A stretch of DNA of 64,000 bases from Phycisphaerae bacterium (GCA_022072445.1 JAJVHV010000019.1:100897-164896); one strand, 5' to 3'. Numbered from the stretch's first letter, positions 43,548 through 52,532 are shown. Notes: generated from the sequence alone by a model not told the origin. Numbers and translations: made by a program.

Positions 43548-44495
43548 ATGAACACCGCACGCACCATCCGCCGCGACCCGGACGCCGCCACCGACTACGA
43601 GCGCATCGCCGACGCCATCGAGTTCCTGACGCGACACTGGCATCGCCGCCCGTCGCTGCGCGAGATCGCCGCGCAGCAGGGGCTCAGCGAGTTTCACTTT
43701 CAGCGACTCTTCAGCCGCTGGGTCGGAATCAGCCCGAAACGATTCATGCAGTATCTGACGATCGACCACGCCCGGCAGCAGCTGCGCGCCTCGCGCTCCG
43801 TGCTCGACCTCGCCCTCGACGTCGGCCTCTCCGGCCCCGGACGCCTGCACGACCTCTTCGTCACGATCGACGCCATCACCCCCGGACAATATCGACAGAT
43901 GGGCCGCGGCCTGCGGATCGAGCACGGCACGCACGATTCACCCTTCGGCCGCTGCCTCCTCGGCCTGACCGCCCGCGGCGTCTGCTGGCTGTCGTTCACC
44001 GAGCGCGGCGAGCCCGAAAACGACACCCTGGCACCACTCCGCGAAACCTGGCCCGCAGCGCACTTCGTGCCCAATCCCGCCGCGACGCGCGCCGTCGCAC
44101 GGCGGATTTTCCAGCCGCGCGCCGCCGGCCGCGGCGCGCCGCTCCCGCTGCTCGTCCACGGCACGAACTTCCAGCTCAAGGTGTGGGAAGCGCTGCTGCG
44201 AATACCGCCCGGCCACGTCACGTCCTACGGCGACCTGGCCGCCGCGCTGGGCGACGCGAAACTGGCCCGCGCCGTTGGCGCCGCCGTCGGGGCAAACCCC
44301 GTCTCCTATCTGATACCGTGTCACCGTGTGCTGCACGCGCTGGGCCAGGTCACGCGCTATCGCTGGGGTCCGACGCGCAAGCTCGCCATGCTCGGCTGGG
44401 AAGCCGTACACGCCGACGCGCGCCAGCCGGATGCGGGCAGCCAGAGTCGTCATCGGAGCCGGCGTGTCCTCACGCCGGTCGATTTCGATCGATGA
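43548..44495 (+). CDS. Ada-like AraC regulator / methylated-DNA-protein-cysteine methyltransferase
   Basis: The 315-residue protein joins an AraC-type helix-turn-helix (about 20-117: RPSLREIAAQQGLSEFHFQRLFSRWVGISPKRF, then LDLALDVGLSGPGRLHDLF) to an O6-alkylguanine-DNA alkyltransferase domain. The latter has FQLKVWEALLRIPPGHVTSYGDLA and the active-site VSYLIPCHRV with Cys258. It transfers alkyl groups from damaged guanine to itself. The N-terminal zinc/methylphosphotriester domain of E. coli Ada is absent, so it would not sense backbone methylation by that route. An Arg/Asp-rich tail follows the catalytic domain. Confidence 0.92.
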   Translation: MNTARTIRRDPDAATDYERIADAIEFLTRHWHRRPSLREIAAQQGLSEFHFQRLFSRWVGISPKRFMQYLTIDHARQQLRASRSVLDLALDVGLSGPGRLHDLFVTIDAITPGQYRQMGRGLRIEHGTHDSPFGRCLLGLTARGVCWLSFTERGEPENDTLAPLRETWPAAHFVPNPAATRAVARRIFQPRAAGRGAPLPLLVHGTNFQLKVWEALLRIPPGHVTSYGDLAAALGDAKLARAVGAAVGANPVSYLIPCHRVLHALGQVTRYRWGPTRKLAMLGWEAVHADARQPDAGSQSRHRSRRVLTPVDFDR

Positions 44496-44599
44496 TCATT
44501 CGCCCGAATTACGATGGATGAGCGTTCGCGCGCAGCAATCGCTGTGCGCGCCAACCGGGCTGTGGACCGCCCGGCTTCCATCTTCCCACGCCGTGCCCG

Positions 44600-46093
44600 C
44601 TACTGGTCGTTTCGAATCCAGGACAGCCGCGAGCCGTTCGGCTCCTCCCCGGCGCCGACCGCGATCAGATCAACGTCTCCGTCGCCGTCGAGATCGCCAT
44701 AGCCCAGCAGGCCGACATCGGCCGGCGGCTCGAACGTGGTGACGATGAAACCCTGCCACGTGTCGCGGTAGTCGTCGGGCCGCACAAAGTAGCGCACGGC
44801 GCCCTGCGTCCCGCCGACGACGATCTCGTTGACTCCATCGTTGTCGAGGTCGAGGATTTTCGCGTCGCGCGGCTCATATGACTCGAACGTCACGATTGGA
44901 TGCGTGTCCCAGTCGTACGAGCGGTCCGGGCCGGTGGCCGGCTGCTCGAACAGAAATATCTGCTGCTGCTCGCCGCCCACCGCCACCACGTCGACCAGCC
45001 CGTCGCCGGTCATGTCGCCCAGATCGATCGACAGGGCGTTGCGGACGCTGCCGATGCGCCACTGCGTCCAGGTGTTGGCGGTTTCGAGGAACCCGCCCGG
45101 GTTCTCGAACCACGCCACCTGCACGTTGTTGTCGTCGCGCGCCGACGATACCACGTCCAGCAACCCGTCGCCATTCAGATCGTAGAGAATGACGCTGCTG
45201 GCGCCGTCGCGATCCAGCCCGGCCAACCGCTCATGCACGCCGATGCTGGTCGAAATCCACCCGGTGCCGTCCGTCGCAAATCCCGGGTTTTCCAGCACAA
45301 ACAGGTTGCCGTCGACGATCTGGATCGGATCGACCGGCGCGTCGGGCCGCGGCTCCAGGTCGACACGAAAAGTCCGCGAGGCGACCACGTCATTGTCGCC
45401 ATCGTTGTCGACGTCCCCGATCTCGACGTTCGAATACGTCTGCTCGACGCGCACCACGTAGTCATCGAGATTGACCGCGATGCCCAGCGCCTGCGTGATC
45501 AACGCCGTCAGCTCATCCTCGCTCAGCGTCGCCTCGCTGCTGTCGATCTTCGTGATCGACCAGTCGCGCAGCTCCGTCGCCGCCTTGCCGTTCGGATGCC
45601 GCAAATACCACACCACGCCCTCGGCGCCCGCGATGATGTCCAGCGCCCCGTCGTTATCGATGTCGCCCACCGCCACGTCCGCGAGCTGCTGCATGTCGCG
45701 GTTGTTATCGAGCGTCAGACTCAGAAAATCGACCGTGCCGACGTCGCCCTGGCTCAGCAGAATCTGCACGATCCCCTCGTCGCCGCCATAACCCACCACC
45801 GGATCGACCTTCCCGTCCGCATTGAAGTCGACCGCCAGTTTCAGACGCGACAGGTCTCCGATGGCGTACGTCGCAGTATTGACCGACGTCCCGTCGGTAA
45901 ACGTCCGCGTCTGCAGAATCTCCTCCGTGAATCCCGCGCCGCTGAAAATACCGGAGCCGTCAGCGGTTGTGGTTCCGAACGTCCCGCTGCTCACCAGAAA
46001 GTCCGGATACAGCTCGCGCAGGCAGCCGCCCACGCCAGCCACGGCCGACACGACGAGAACATTCACGAAGATAATTCGGAGTCGCGCGGTCAT
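44600..46093 (-). CDS. FG-GAP/VCBS-repeat lipoprotein
   Basis: The 497-residue product starts at the ATG at 46093; the longer frame adds 43 residues before the signal. The leader RIIFVNVLVVSAVAGVGGC carries a lipobox with Cys24. The rest contains seven or so FG-GAP-like units with calcium loops, for example VDFNADGKVDPVVGYGG, VGDIDNDGALDIIAG, IGDVDNDGDNDVVAS, LYDLNGDGLLDVVSS, LGDMTGDGLVDVVAV, ILDLDNDGVNEIVVGG and YGDLDGDGDVDLIAVG. These form an integrin-alpha-like seven-bladed propeller, usually a binding module on the cell surface. No enzyme motif is seen. It is convergent with the Ada-like gene and divergent from tpiA. Confidence 0.85.
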   Translation of the reverse strand: MTARLRIIFVNVLVVSAVAGVGGCLRELYPDFLVSSGTFGTTTADGSGIFSGAGFTEEILQTRTFTDGTSVNTATYAIGDLSRLKLAVDFNADGKVDPVVGYGGDEGIVQILLSQGDVGTVDFLSLTLDNNRDMQQLADVAVGDIDNDGALDIIAGAEGVVWYLRHPNGKAATELRDWSITKIDSSEATLSEDELTALITQALGIAVNLDDYVVRVEQTYSNVEIGDVDNDGDNDVVASRTFRVDLEPRPDAPVDPIQIVDGNLFVLENPGFATDGTGWISTSIGVHERLAGLDRDGASSVILYDLNGDGLLDVVSSARDDNNVQVAWFENPGGFLETANTWTQWRIGSVRNALSIDLGDMTGDGLVDVVAVGGEQQQIFLFEQPATGPDRSYDWDTHPIVTFESYEPRDAKILDLDNDGVNEIVVGGTQGAVRYFVRPDDYRDTWQGFIVTTFEPPADVGLLGYGDLDGDGDVDLIAVGAGEEPNGSRLSWIRNDQ

Positions 46094-46344
46094 GTTTTTC
46101 GGGCTCCGTGTAGCCGTTCTTGGATGCATCGGGAGTCGCCGGACAGTCCGGTTTCCCATCGGTTCGGCTGTTTCTCGGTCTTGGTTTACTGGTGCCGCCG
46201 CAGAATCGTCGGCGACCGGCATAACGAAGTGTCGAAAATGCGCGGGCGCCGTCGCCGGGAGCGCGCCGCGGTCGTGATCGTACCGGCCGGGCGGCTGCCC
46301 CTATAATGCCAGCCGCCCTATTTAATTCGGAAGGAGCGTGTCGC

Positions 46345-47115
46345 ATGCGCCGGGCGCTGGTGGCGGCAAACTGGAAAATGAACCTGGACCTGCCGCAGAT
46401 GCGCGCCTGGGTTGCGGCGGCGCGGGCCGAGCTGACCGGCACGCTGGCGGTCGACGTCGTGGTCTGCCCGCCGTTCCCATACCTCTTCCCGATGGCCAAG
46501 GCGCTGGCGGAGTGCGCGATCCGCCTCGGCGCGCAGGATGCGTATCACGAGACCTCCGGCGCGTTCACGGGCGAAGTCTCGGCCGTGATGGTCCGGGAAA
46601 CCGGCGCGGCGTACGTGATTCTGGGACACAGCGAGCGACGGCACACCATCGGGCATCTCGAAGATGATCGCATGGTGAATCTGAAGCTCCGCGCCGTGCA
46701 GTCCGTCGGCATGACCCCCATCCTGTGCGTCGGCGAGACCCTCGCGCAGCGCAAGGCGAGCCAGACGCTCGACGTGCTGAGCTTTCAGCTTTCGGCGGGG
46801 TTGAGCGGCGTGCGGGTCTCGTCGGGCGAGCAGCTCGTGATCGCGTACGAACCGGTCTGGGCGATCGGCACAGGCTTGAATGCGACCGCGGCGCAGGCGC
46901 AGGAGGCCCACGCACACCTCCGGGCCGAGCTGACGCGGCTGATCGGGCGCGAGCCCGCCGCGCAGGTGCGGATCATCTATGGCGGCAGCCTGAAGCCCGA
47001 GAACGCCAACGAGCTGATGGGGCAGGCGGACGTGGATGGCGGGCTGGTCGGCGGGGCGAGCCTGAAAGCCGAGACGTTCACACGGATCGTTCGCGTAGTG
47101 TCTCAGTCCGGGTAG
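46345..47115 (+). CDS. tpiA: Triosephosphate isomerase
   Basis: The product has 256 residues from the ATG at 46345 (AAGGAG nine bases upstream). Catalytic residues are intact: Lys11 in AANWKMN, His95 in ILGHSERR and Glu169 in AYEPVWAIGTG; the phosphate loop YGGSLKPEN and GGLVGGASL follow. It interconverts dihydroxyacetone phosphate and glyceraldehyde 3-phosphate in glycolysis; the latter is also the substrate of MfnB. The last six codons are the first unit of a 17-bp tandem repeat that continues past the stop, so the C-terminus may have been rewritten by repeat expansion. No secG gene follows. Confidence 0.96.
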   Translation: MRRALVAANWKMNLDLPQMRAWVAAARAELTGTLAVDVVVCPPFPYLFPMAKALAECAIRLGAQDAYHETSGAFTGEVSAVMVRETGAAYVILGHSERRHTIGHLEDDRMVNLKLRAVQSVGMTPILCVGETLAQRKASQTLDVLSFQLSAGLSGVRVSSGEQLVIAYEPVWAIGTGLNATAAQAQEAHAHLRAELTRLIGREPAAQVRIIYGGSLKPENANELMGQADVDGGLVGGASLKAETFTRIVRVVSQSG

Positions 47116-47148
47116 TGTCTCAGTCCGGGCCGTGTCTCGGTCTGGAGG
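47098..47148. repeat. 17-bp tandem repeat across the tpiA stop
   Basis: GTGTCTCAGTCCGGGTA (47098-47114), a near copy (47115-47131) and a diverged third (47132-47148). The tpiA stop TAG uses the end of the first unit. A 17-bp period is not a multiple of three. Confidence 0.75.
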
Positions 47149-47230
47149 ACCGGTGTCGATCGCGCGTGTAGAGCGGCAGGCTGTGCTGGATGCAGAGCGC
47201 GGCGATCCAGAGATCGTTGGTTGGAATCGG
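47120..47230 (-). pseudogene. C-terminal remnant of a VapC-type PIN toxin
   Basis: The minus strand reads PIPTNDLWIAALCIQHSLPLYTRDRH before running into the 17-bp repeat and a TGA at 47120-47122. PIP.NDLWIAA....LPL.TRD.H is the conserved last part of VapC PIN-domain ribonucleases, including two acidic residues of the active site. A stop lies just upstream in the same frame and the N-terminal half is not recognisable in either direction, so only a fragment survives. No VapB antitoxin gene is left. Confidence 0.7.
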
Positions 47231-47416
47231 GCTTGACGCGGGTCGGGTTCAGGCCGGGCAGTGCCACTTGGTCGTCGATGGGGGGGCTTGAGTCTGGGCG
47301 TACGCCACGCGACACTTCCAACAGGCTGACTGGGCTGCGCGCTCATCGCGATCGTCGCGGCAGTCGGCGCGGCGCGTGTGGAGCCGGTTTCGGGGAGTCG
47401 CTGAGGGAGGATGCTC

Positions 47417-48406
47417 GTGTCGACGCAGCGCTGCCGCCGTGTCGTGAGAATCGCCGGCGGAGCGCTGCTGGGTGTGGTCGTCGGCGCCGCGGGCTGCCGC
47501 ACGACCGGCGATGCGGCCGGACGGGTGCGGCGGGCGGAGAGCAACGGCCGCGTCGCACACGTGCAGCGCAGCGAAGACGAGATTCGCCGCGACCCGCTCG
47601 CGTTTCTACGGCGCGTCCGCGAGCGCTGCGGGGCACTGCAGCAGTACACGCTGCTCTTCACGCGGATCGAGCGCCGCGGGCTCTTCAACACACTGCACGG
47701 CCCCGAGCACATCCGGTGCTGGTACCGCCGCTCGCCTTTCAGCGTCCGCATGCTGTGGCTTGACCCGGACGTGAAGTATGGCGAGTCGGTCTATGTCGCC
47801 GGCGACGATGGCGACCGGGTGCGGTTCGTGCCGCGGTACGGCTTGCTCGGATTGCCGCCGCTGGTGACGAAAGTCGATCTCATGACGCCGGTGATCTGGG
47901 GTGAGGCGAAGCGGCCGTTGAACGAGTGGGGGCTGGAAAGGCTGCTGGACGCGACGCTGCGTTCGTATGAAGAGGCACGACCCCACGAAGCGCCGCGGGT
48001 GGAATATCGCGGCGTGGCGGCGCTGCCGGCGGTGGAGCGCGTGGCGCGTGATGATGCGACCGCGGCCGCCACGGGTGATGACGCGGCCGCCGGCGCCGCG
48101 GGGGACGACGTGGTCGTGGCGGCCGCGGGCGACGGCGCGCGGCCGGTGCACTGGTTTCGAATCTCCTACACGCGGCCGGCGGATGTAGCGTCGGTGCAGG
48201 ATTTGTACATCGACGTCGAGACCGGGCTGCCCGCGGGAACGCTGCTCAGCTTCGCCGACGGGCGGCTCGACGCGGCGTATTACTATGACGGGCTCGACAC
48301 GCGCGTGACACTTCGGGACGAGGACTTTCGGATGTCGATTGAGCGAGACCGGCGTCCGAACCGGGCCGCGTCCAGCCCCGTTGGCGCGGAGCGGCGCGCG
48401 AACTGA
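47417..48406 (+). CDS. DUF1571 lipoprotein
   Basis: The product has 329 residues if started at the GTG at 47417, six bases after GGGAGG; an ATG at 47411 directly abuts that site and is less likely. A basic leader and hydrophobic stretch (VVRIAGGALLGVVVGAAGC) look like a lipoprotein signal. The DUF1571 pattern follows: LQQYTLLFTRIERRGLFNTLHGPEHIRCWYRRSPFSVRMLWLDPDVKYGESVYVAG. This family is common in Planctomycetota and its fold resembles lipoprotein carriers of the LolA/LppX type. An Ala/Asp-rich insert (about 210-245) splits the later part. Function not established. Confidence 0.82.
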   Translation: MSTQRCRRVVRIAGGALLGVVVGAAGCRTTGDAAGRVRRAESNGRVAHVQRSEDEIRRDPLAFLRRVRERCGALQQYTLLFTRIERRGLFNTLHGPEHIRCWYRRSPFSVRMLWLDPDVKYGESVYVAGDDGDRVRFVPRYGLLGLPPLVTKVDLMTPVIWGEAKRPLNEWGLERLLDATLRSYEEARPHEAPRVEYRGVAALPAVERVARDDATAAATGDDAAAGAAGDDVVVAAAGDGARPVHWFRISYTRPADVASVQDLYIDVETGLPAGTLLSFADGRLDAAYYYDGLDTRVTLRDEDFRMSIERDRRPNRAASSPVGAERRAN

Positions 48407-48533
48407 CCGGCGTGTGGCGGATTGCGGCGACTTCATCCTCCCCGCTTGCAACTCACCCCCCCGCCGCGACAATGGCGCGCACACGCCGCATCCGCGCGGG
48501 ATCGCCGGCGTGACACTCTTGAGGCTGGCTGCG

Positions 48534-49997
48534 ATGAAAATCGGCATCATTACATTTACGGACGGGCGCGCTCGCGTGGCGAAGGCCACCGACCGCGATT
48601 GCCACATGTTTCAGGATCGGCTGGCGTCGTGGTTCAAGGGCCGCAAGCACCAGGTCGTGGTCGGCCGTAAGATCGTCTGGAACTGGGAGACGGCGCGGAC
48701 GGAGGCGCGGCGAATTGCGCTGACGTATCCCGACGTGCTGGTGCTGAACTATTGCGTGTGGTCGTTTCCGGCGCTGACGGCGCAGGTCGCGAACCTGATT
48801 CCCGACGTTCCGATCATCCTGGTCGGCAACATGCTGCCGTCGCACCCGGGCTGGGTGGCGTTTTTCGCGTCGGCCGGGACTCTGGACGAAGTGGGCCGGC
48901 CGTTCGTGCGCGTGTTGGGCGACATTCAGCAGCGTGACGTGCAGAAGCAGGTCGAGTCGTTCCTGCACCGCTACGATCCCGACCAGCGCGGCCGGGGCGA
49001 GCGGGCGGCGGCGATGCTGCACGGTCTGCGCTATGGCAGCTTTGACGGACCGTCGATGGGCATGTACACCGGGCACGTCGACCCGTCGCAGTGGATGGAG
49101 CAATTCGGCATTCACGTCTATCATCGCGGTCAGCTTCACCTCTGGGAGCTGGCCCGCAAGATCGATGAGTCGCGCGTCGGGGCCGGACTGAAGTGGCTGG
49201 AGAAGTACTGCGGCGCGATCCACTACGACGGCAAGAAGCTGACGCCCGGCCTGAATGGAACGCTGGCGCGGCAGGTTCGCATGTACCTGGCGATGAAGGA
49301 CTTCTGCAAGCACGAGGGGATCGACTACTGCGGGTTGACCGGGCAGCTCGACATGACCGAGCACGCCGACATGTGCATCGCCGACGTGCAGGAGGCGTTG
49401 CTGAACGACACGGCGGATTGGGAGGAGCCGGCCAAGAAGCCGCTGATCTGCGGGACGGAGTGCGACAGCAACGGCGCGCTGACCATGCAGCTCATGCACC
49501 ATCTGTCCGACACGCCGGTGCTCTTTGCCGACCTGCGGCACTATTTCGCCCGCGAAGGCGTTTACGACCTGTGCAACAGCGGGCAGCACGCGCCGTGGTT
49601 CGCCAAGCGCTCCAGCGACTTCCGCAAGAACTGGAAGCAGGTTCAGCTTCAGCCGGCACTGGATTTCTATTTTCGCTCGGGCGGGGCCAGCGTGCAGTTC
49701 TACGCGGCTCCGGCGGACAAGGTGACCTTCGCGCGAATCACGCGCCGCCGCGGACACTTCCTGATGCACATGTTCACCGGTTCGTTCGCGCGGCTGCCGC
49801 GGGCGCGGGAAGAGGCGCTGGCCCGGCAGACGACCTATACGTGGCCGCACGTGTTTGCGCGTTTCGACGCGCCGCTGTCGGCCATCCGCGACCACTACAG
49901 CAGCAATCACATTCACGCGATCATCGGCGACCACGTCGGGGCGCTCGTGGCCGCCTGCGAGCTGCTGGGGATCGAGCCGGTGGTGCTGTCGGCGTAG
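48534..49997 (+). CDS. L-fucose/L-arabinose isomerase-family protein
   Basis: The 487-residue product starts at the ATG at 48534; the frame is open upstream but that part overlaps the DUF1571 gene and is not family-like. MKIGIITFTDGR begins the N-terminal Rossmann domain, and VLVLNYCVWSFPALTAQVAN and PVILVGNMLPSHPGW-like sequence follow. The catalytic C-terminal part includes GLTGQLDMTEHADMCIADVQEALLND, PLICGTECDSNGALTMQLMHHLSDTPVLFADLRHYF and a late HIHAIIGDHV. Glu/Asp/His metal ligands typical of FucI/AraA appear present. It probably isomerises an aldose to a ketose; the sugar is unknown. The neighbourhood also has galK and sulfatases, in line with polysaccharide use. Confidence 0.85.
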   Translation: MKIGIITFTDGRARVAKATDRDCHMFQDRLASWFKGRKHQVVVGRKIVWNWETARTEARRIALTYPDVLVLNYCVWSFPALTAQVANLIPDVPIILVGNMLPSHPGWVAFFASAGTLDEVGRPFVRVLGDIQQRDVQKQVESFLHRYDPDQRGRGERAAAMLHGLRYGSFDGPSMGMYTGHVDPSQWMEQFGIHVYHRGQLHLWELARKIDESRVGAGLKWLEKYCGAIHYDGKKLTPGLNGTLARQVRMYLAMKDFCKHEGIDYCGLTGQLDMTEHADMCIADVQEALLNDTADWEEPAKKPLICGTECDSNGALTMQLMHHLSDTPVLFADLRHYFAREGVYDLCNSGQHAPWFAKRSSDFRKNWKQVQLQPALDFYFRSGGASVQFYAAPADKVTFARITRRRGHFLMHMFTGSFARLPRAREEALARQTTYTWPHVFARFDAPLSAIRDHYSSNHIHAIIGDHVGALVAACELLGIEPVVLSA

Positions 49998-50022
49998 TTC
50001 CCGCCGCCCGGCGCAGTGTGCC

Positions 50023-51525
50023 ATGAACGACCAGCAGCGATTTCTCCAGACTGTCAGCGCCGGTCATCCCGCGATCGGAATCGTCACGTACGAGGAGGAT
50101 GAAGCCGTCGGCCTGGTCCGCTTCGCCGCGCTGGAGCTTTCGCGGCCGCTGTGGATCTGGTCGCACAGCGGCGGCGTGCAGGAGGGGCTGCTGGCCGAGA
50201 GCCCGCCACTGCCGAACACGGAGGATCCGGTCGCCGGGTTGAACGCGCTGGGCGCGCGGGAGGAGCGTTCGATCTGCGTGGCGCTCGATCTGGCGGCGCA
50301 CCTGCGGCAGGAGCGGCCGCTGCGCGCCTTTCGCAATCTTCTGCGGCAGGCGCCGAAGCGCGGCGTGCAGCTCGTCCTGATCGATCACAGCGATGACGTG
50401 CCGGCCGTGGTACGGGCTTACGTCACGCCGTTTGAGCTGGCGCTGCCAGATGAAAGCGCGCTGGAAGAGCTGCTGCGCGAGACGCTGCGGCAGGCCAACC
50501 GCCAGCAGCCGCTGACCGTCGACATCACGCGCAGCGGGCTGCGCGCGATCGTGCGCAACCTGCGCGGCCTGACGCGCCGCCAGGCGGCGCAAGTCATCGG
50601 CGATTGCGTCGCGGAAGATCGGCGGTTCGACGAGGCGGACATCGGCAACGTGCTGCTGCTCAAGCGCCGCGCGATGGAGTCGGGCGGACTGCTCGAACAC
50701 GTGCAGACGCCCGCCACGCTGGATGACATCGGCGGGATGCGGCGGTTGAAGACCTGGTTGCAGCATCGCCGGCTGGCGCTGGGCGACCGGGCCCGGACGG
50801 TGGGGCTGAGCGCGGCGCGCGGCGTGCTGATGCTGGGCGTGCAGGGGGCGGGCAAGAGCCTGTGCGCCAAGGCGATCGCGACGGCCTGGCAGCAGCCGCT
50901 GCTGCGGCTCGACGTCGGCGCGCTGTATGACAAATACGTCGGCGAGTCGGAGCGCCGTCTGCGCGACGCCCTGCGGCAAGCCGAAGGCATGTCGCCGATC
51001 GTGCTCTGGATCGACGAAATCGAAAAGGCCTTCGCCTCCGCCGCCGCCCGCAGCACCGACGGCGGGCTCTCGCAGCGCATGTTCGGCACGCTGCTGACGT
51101 GGATGCAGGAGCACGAGGCCGAGGTTTTTCTGGTCGCCACCGCCAACGACATTGAGGCCCTTCCGCCCGAGCTGCTGCGCAAGGGCCGTTTCGACGAAAT
51201 ATTCTTCGTCGATCTTCCCGCGCCGGCCGTGCGGAGAGAAATTCTCGCGATCCACTTACGCCGCCGCGGGCACGATCCGGCGGCGTTCGATCTTGACGCG
51301 CTGGTTGCGGCGAGCGACGGCTTCAGCGGCGCGGAGATCGAAGCCGCCATCAGCGCCGCGATGCACGAGGCGTTCGCGGCGGACGTGCCGCTGTCGAGCA
51401 CGCACCTGCTGGCGGCGGTGCGTCAATCGCCGCCGCTGGCGGTCACGATGGCGGAGCGCGTTGCGGCGCTGCGCGCCTGGGCCGTCGGTCGCTGTGTGCC
51501 GGCGGATGACGTCATCGGCGCGTGA
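50023..51525 (+). CDS. Ycf46-like AAA+ ATPase
   Basis: The 500-residue product starts at the ATG at 50023, 25 bases after the isomerase stop. The N-terminal 230 residues form a Rossmann-like domain seen in Ycf46 proteins (GIVTYEEDEAVGLVRFAALELSRPLWIWSHSGG). The AAA+ domain has Walker A GVQGAGKS (272-279), Walker B VLWIDEIEKAF, sensor 1 VATAND and an arginine-finger region RKGRFDEIFFVDLP, then a lid with GFSGAEIEAAI. Ycf46 proteins occur in cyanobacteria, where they have been linked to CO2 use, and in many other bacteria; the substrate is unknown. All nucleotide-binding residues are present. Confidence 0.92.
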   Translation: MNDQQRFLQTVSAGHPAIGIVTYEEDEAVGLVRFAALELSRPLWIWSHSGGVQEGLLAESPPLPNTEDPVAGLNALGAREERSICVALDLAAHLRQERPLRAFRNLLRQAPKRGVQLVLIDHSDDVPAVVRAYVTPFELALPDESALEELLRETLRQANRQQPLTVDITRSGLRAIVRNLRGLTRRQAAQVIGDCVAEDRRFDEADIGNVLLLKRRAMESGGLLEHVQTPATLDDIGGMRRLKTWLQHRRLALGDRARTVGLSAARGVLMLGVQGAGKSLCAKAIATAWQQPLLRLDVGALYDKYVGESERRLRDALRQAEGMSPIVLWIDEIEKAFASAAARSTDGGLSQRMFGTLLTWMQEHEAEVFLVATANDIEALPPELLRKGRFDEIFFVDLPAPAVRREILAIHLRRRGHDPAAFDLDALVAASDGFSGAEIEAAISAAMHEAFAADVPLSSTHLLAAVRQSPPLAVTMAERVAALRAWAVGRCVPADDVIGA

Positions 51526-51644
51526 CGATTCCTGCGGATGGCGATGCCCGCGGATGACGTTGCGGGTGGCTGACGATGTCAGCGGATGACGACGCCGGCG
51601 GATGAAGTGCGCCGCGCGATTCTGAAAATATTTTCGCGAGGGGA

Positions 51645-51803
51645 TTGTCTTGACCCCATGCGTCACGTTACAAAATGTTCATCGGCGGTCGTTCATCGCA
51701 TCGAGATCGCCGACACAACGTGAGATAGAGTGACGCCGTACGCGGCGCACTTGCACAGATGGAAGGTCCACCAGCGCCACGGCTAGACCTTCCATCTTTT
51801 TTT
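51645..51803 (+). ncRNA. Candidate small RNA with promoter-like start and strong terminator
   Basis: TTGTCT (51645-51650) and TACAAA (51669-51674) are 18 bp apart, and a perfect terminator ends at 51803, so a transcript of about 120 nt is predicted from about 51681. No ORF longer than 17 codons is present. It might equally be just the 3' end of the Ycf46 transcript. Confidence 0.35.
51757..51803 (+). terminator. Rho-independent terminator
   Basis: Perfect 12-bp stem AGATGGAAGGTC / GACCTTCCATCT with a 17-base loop, running into seven T. It lies 230 bp after the Ycf46-like gene. Confidence 0.85.
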
Positions 51804-51820
51804 GCGCGCCCGCCCCGCGG

Positions 51821-52080
51821 AGCGCGCACCCGGCCGAGCCGCGATCGCCAAGAGCGCACTCGCCCGAGCCCCGACCGTGAAGAGCGCACTCGCCCGAGCC
51901 CCGACCGTGAAGAGCGCACTCAGCCGAGCCCCGACCGTGAAGAACGCACTCAGCCGAGCCGTGATCGCGAAGAGCGCACTCAGCCGAGCCGTGATCGCGA
52001 AGAGCGCACTCAGCCGAGCCCCGACCGTGAAGAGCGCACTCAGCCGAGCCCCGACCGTGAAGAGCGCACTCAGCCGAGCC
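51821..52080. repeat. 30-bp tandem array, left of palindromic element A
   Basis: About nine 30-bp units, two per 60 bases, with core GAGCGCACTCAGCCGAGCC. Two unit types alternate in the last ten bases: CCGACCGTGA and either GTGATCGCGA or GCGATCGCCA. The outer 19 bases of the arm of element A are the same as part of the unit, so the array looks like repeated copies of the element end. The 30-bp period is a multiple of three and creates false repetitive ORFs on both strands. Confidence 0.88.
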
Positions 52081-52243
52081 CCGACCGTGAGGGAGGGGTT
52101 CGACCGGCGAGCGCCGACGGACTCGGCGCGGTTCGGCGCCAAGTCGGATGGCAGGGTGCTTGGACGTGATGGGACCCACGTGCTTGTGCGCTCGAATCTC
52201 GCAACTCTTGGTCGAACCCCTCCCTCACGGTCGGGGCTCGGCT
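52072..52243. mobile_element. 172-bp palindromic element A
   Basis: A perfect 34-bp inverted repeat (arms 52072-52105 and 52210-52243, core CCGTGAGGGAGGGGTTCG) encloses a 104-bp centre. The same element, 172 bp and in the same orientation, occurs at 54390-54561. The right arm is copied again at 52368-52401. It has no coding capacity, so it would be a non-autonomous element mobilised in trans, if mobile at all. Confidence 0.75.
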
Positions 52244-52349
52244 GGGAGCGCGATTCGGGGAGGCTGGGAGCGCGATTCGGGGAGGCAGGAAACGCGATTC
52301 GGGGAGGCAGGGAACGCGATTCGGGGAGGCTGGGAGCGCGATTCGGCGT
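52240..52349. repeat. 22-bp tandem array right of element A
   Basis: Five units of 22 bp (from 52240, 52262, 52284, 52306 and 52328), consensus GGCTGGGAGCGCGATTCGGG plus GA. The array is followed by another copy of the element's right arm (52368-52401) and then two looser units to about 52450. Confidence 0.85.
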
Positions 52350-52532
52350 TCGACGATCGCAACTCTCGGTCGAACCCCTCCCTCACGGTCGGGGCTCGGC
52401 TGGGAGCGCGATTCGGGGTTCGGCTGGGGGCGCGATTCGAGGCTCGGCTGCGCGCGGCATCGCGCGCCGCGTGTCGCGATCGCCGATAGAATGAACCGTC
52501 GCGACGTGCCGACCGCACGCCGCCAGGACCCA

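Noticed and set aside
44601..44625. tRNA T-loop-like TTCGAATCC
   Set aside because: No acceptor stem or anticodon arm could be built around it, and it lies inside the FG-GAP lipoprotein gene.
51821..52080. CRISPR-like array
   Set aside because: The 30-bp units are contiguous with no unique spacers and no cas genes; they are satellite repeats tied to the palindromic element.
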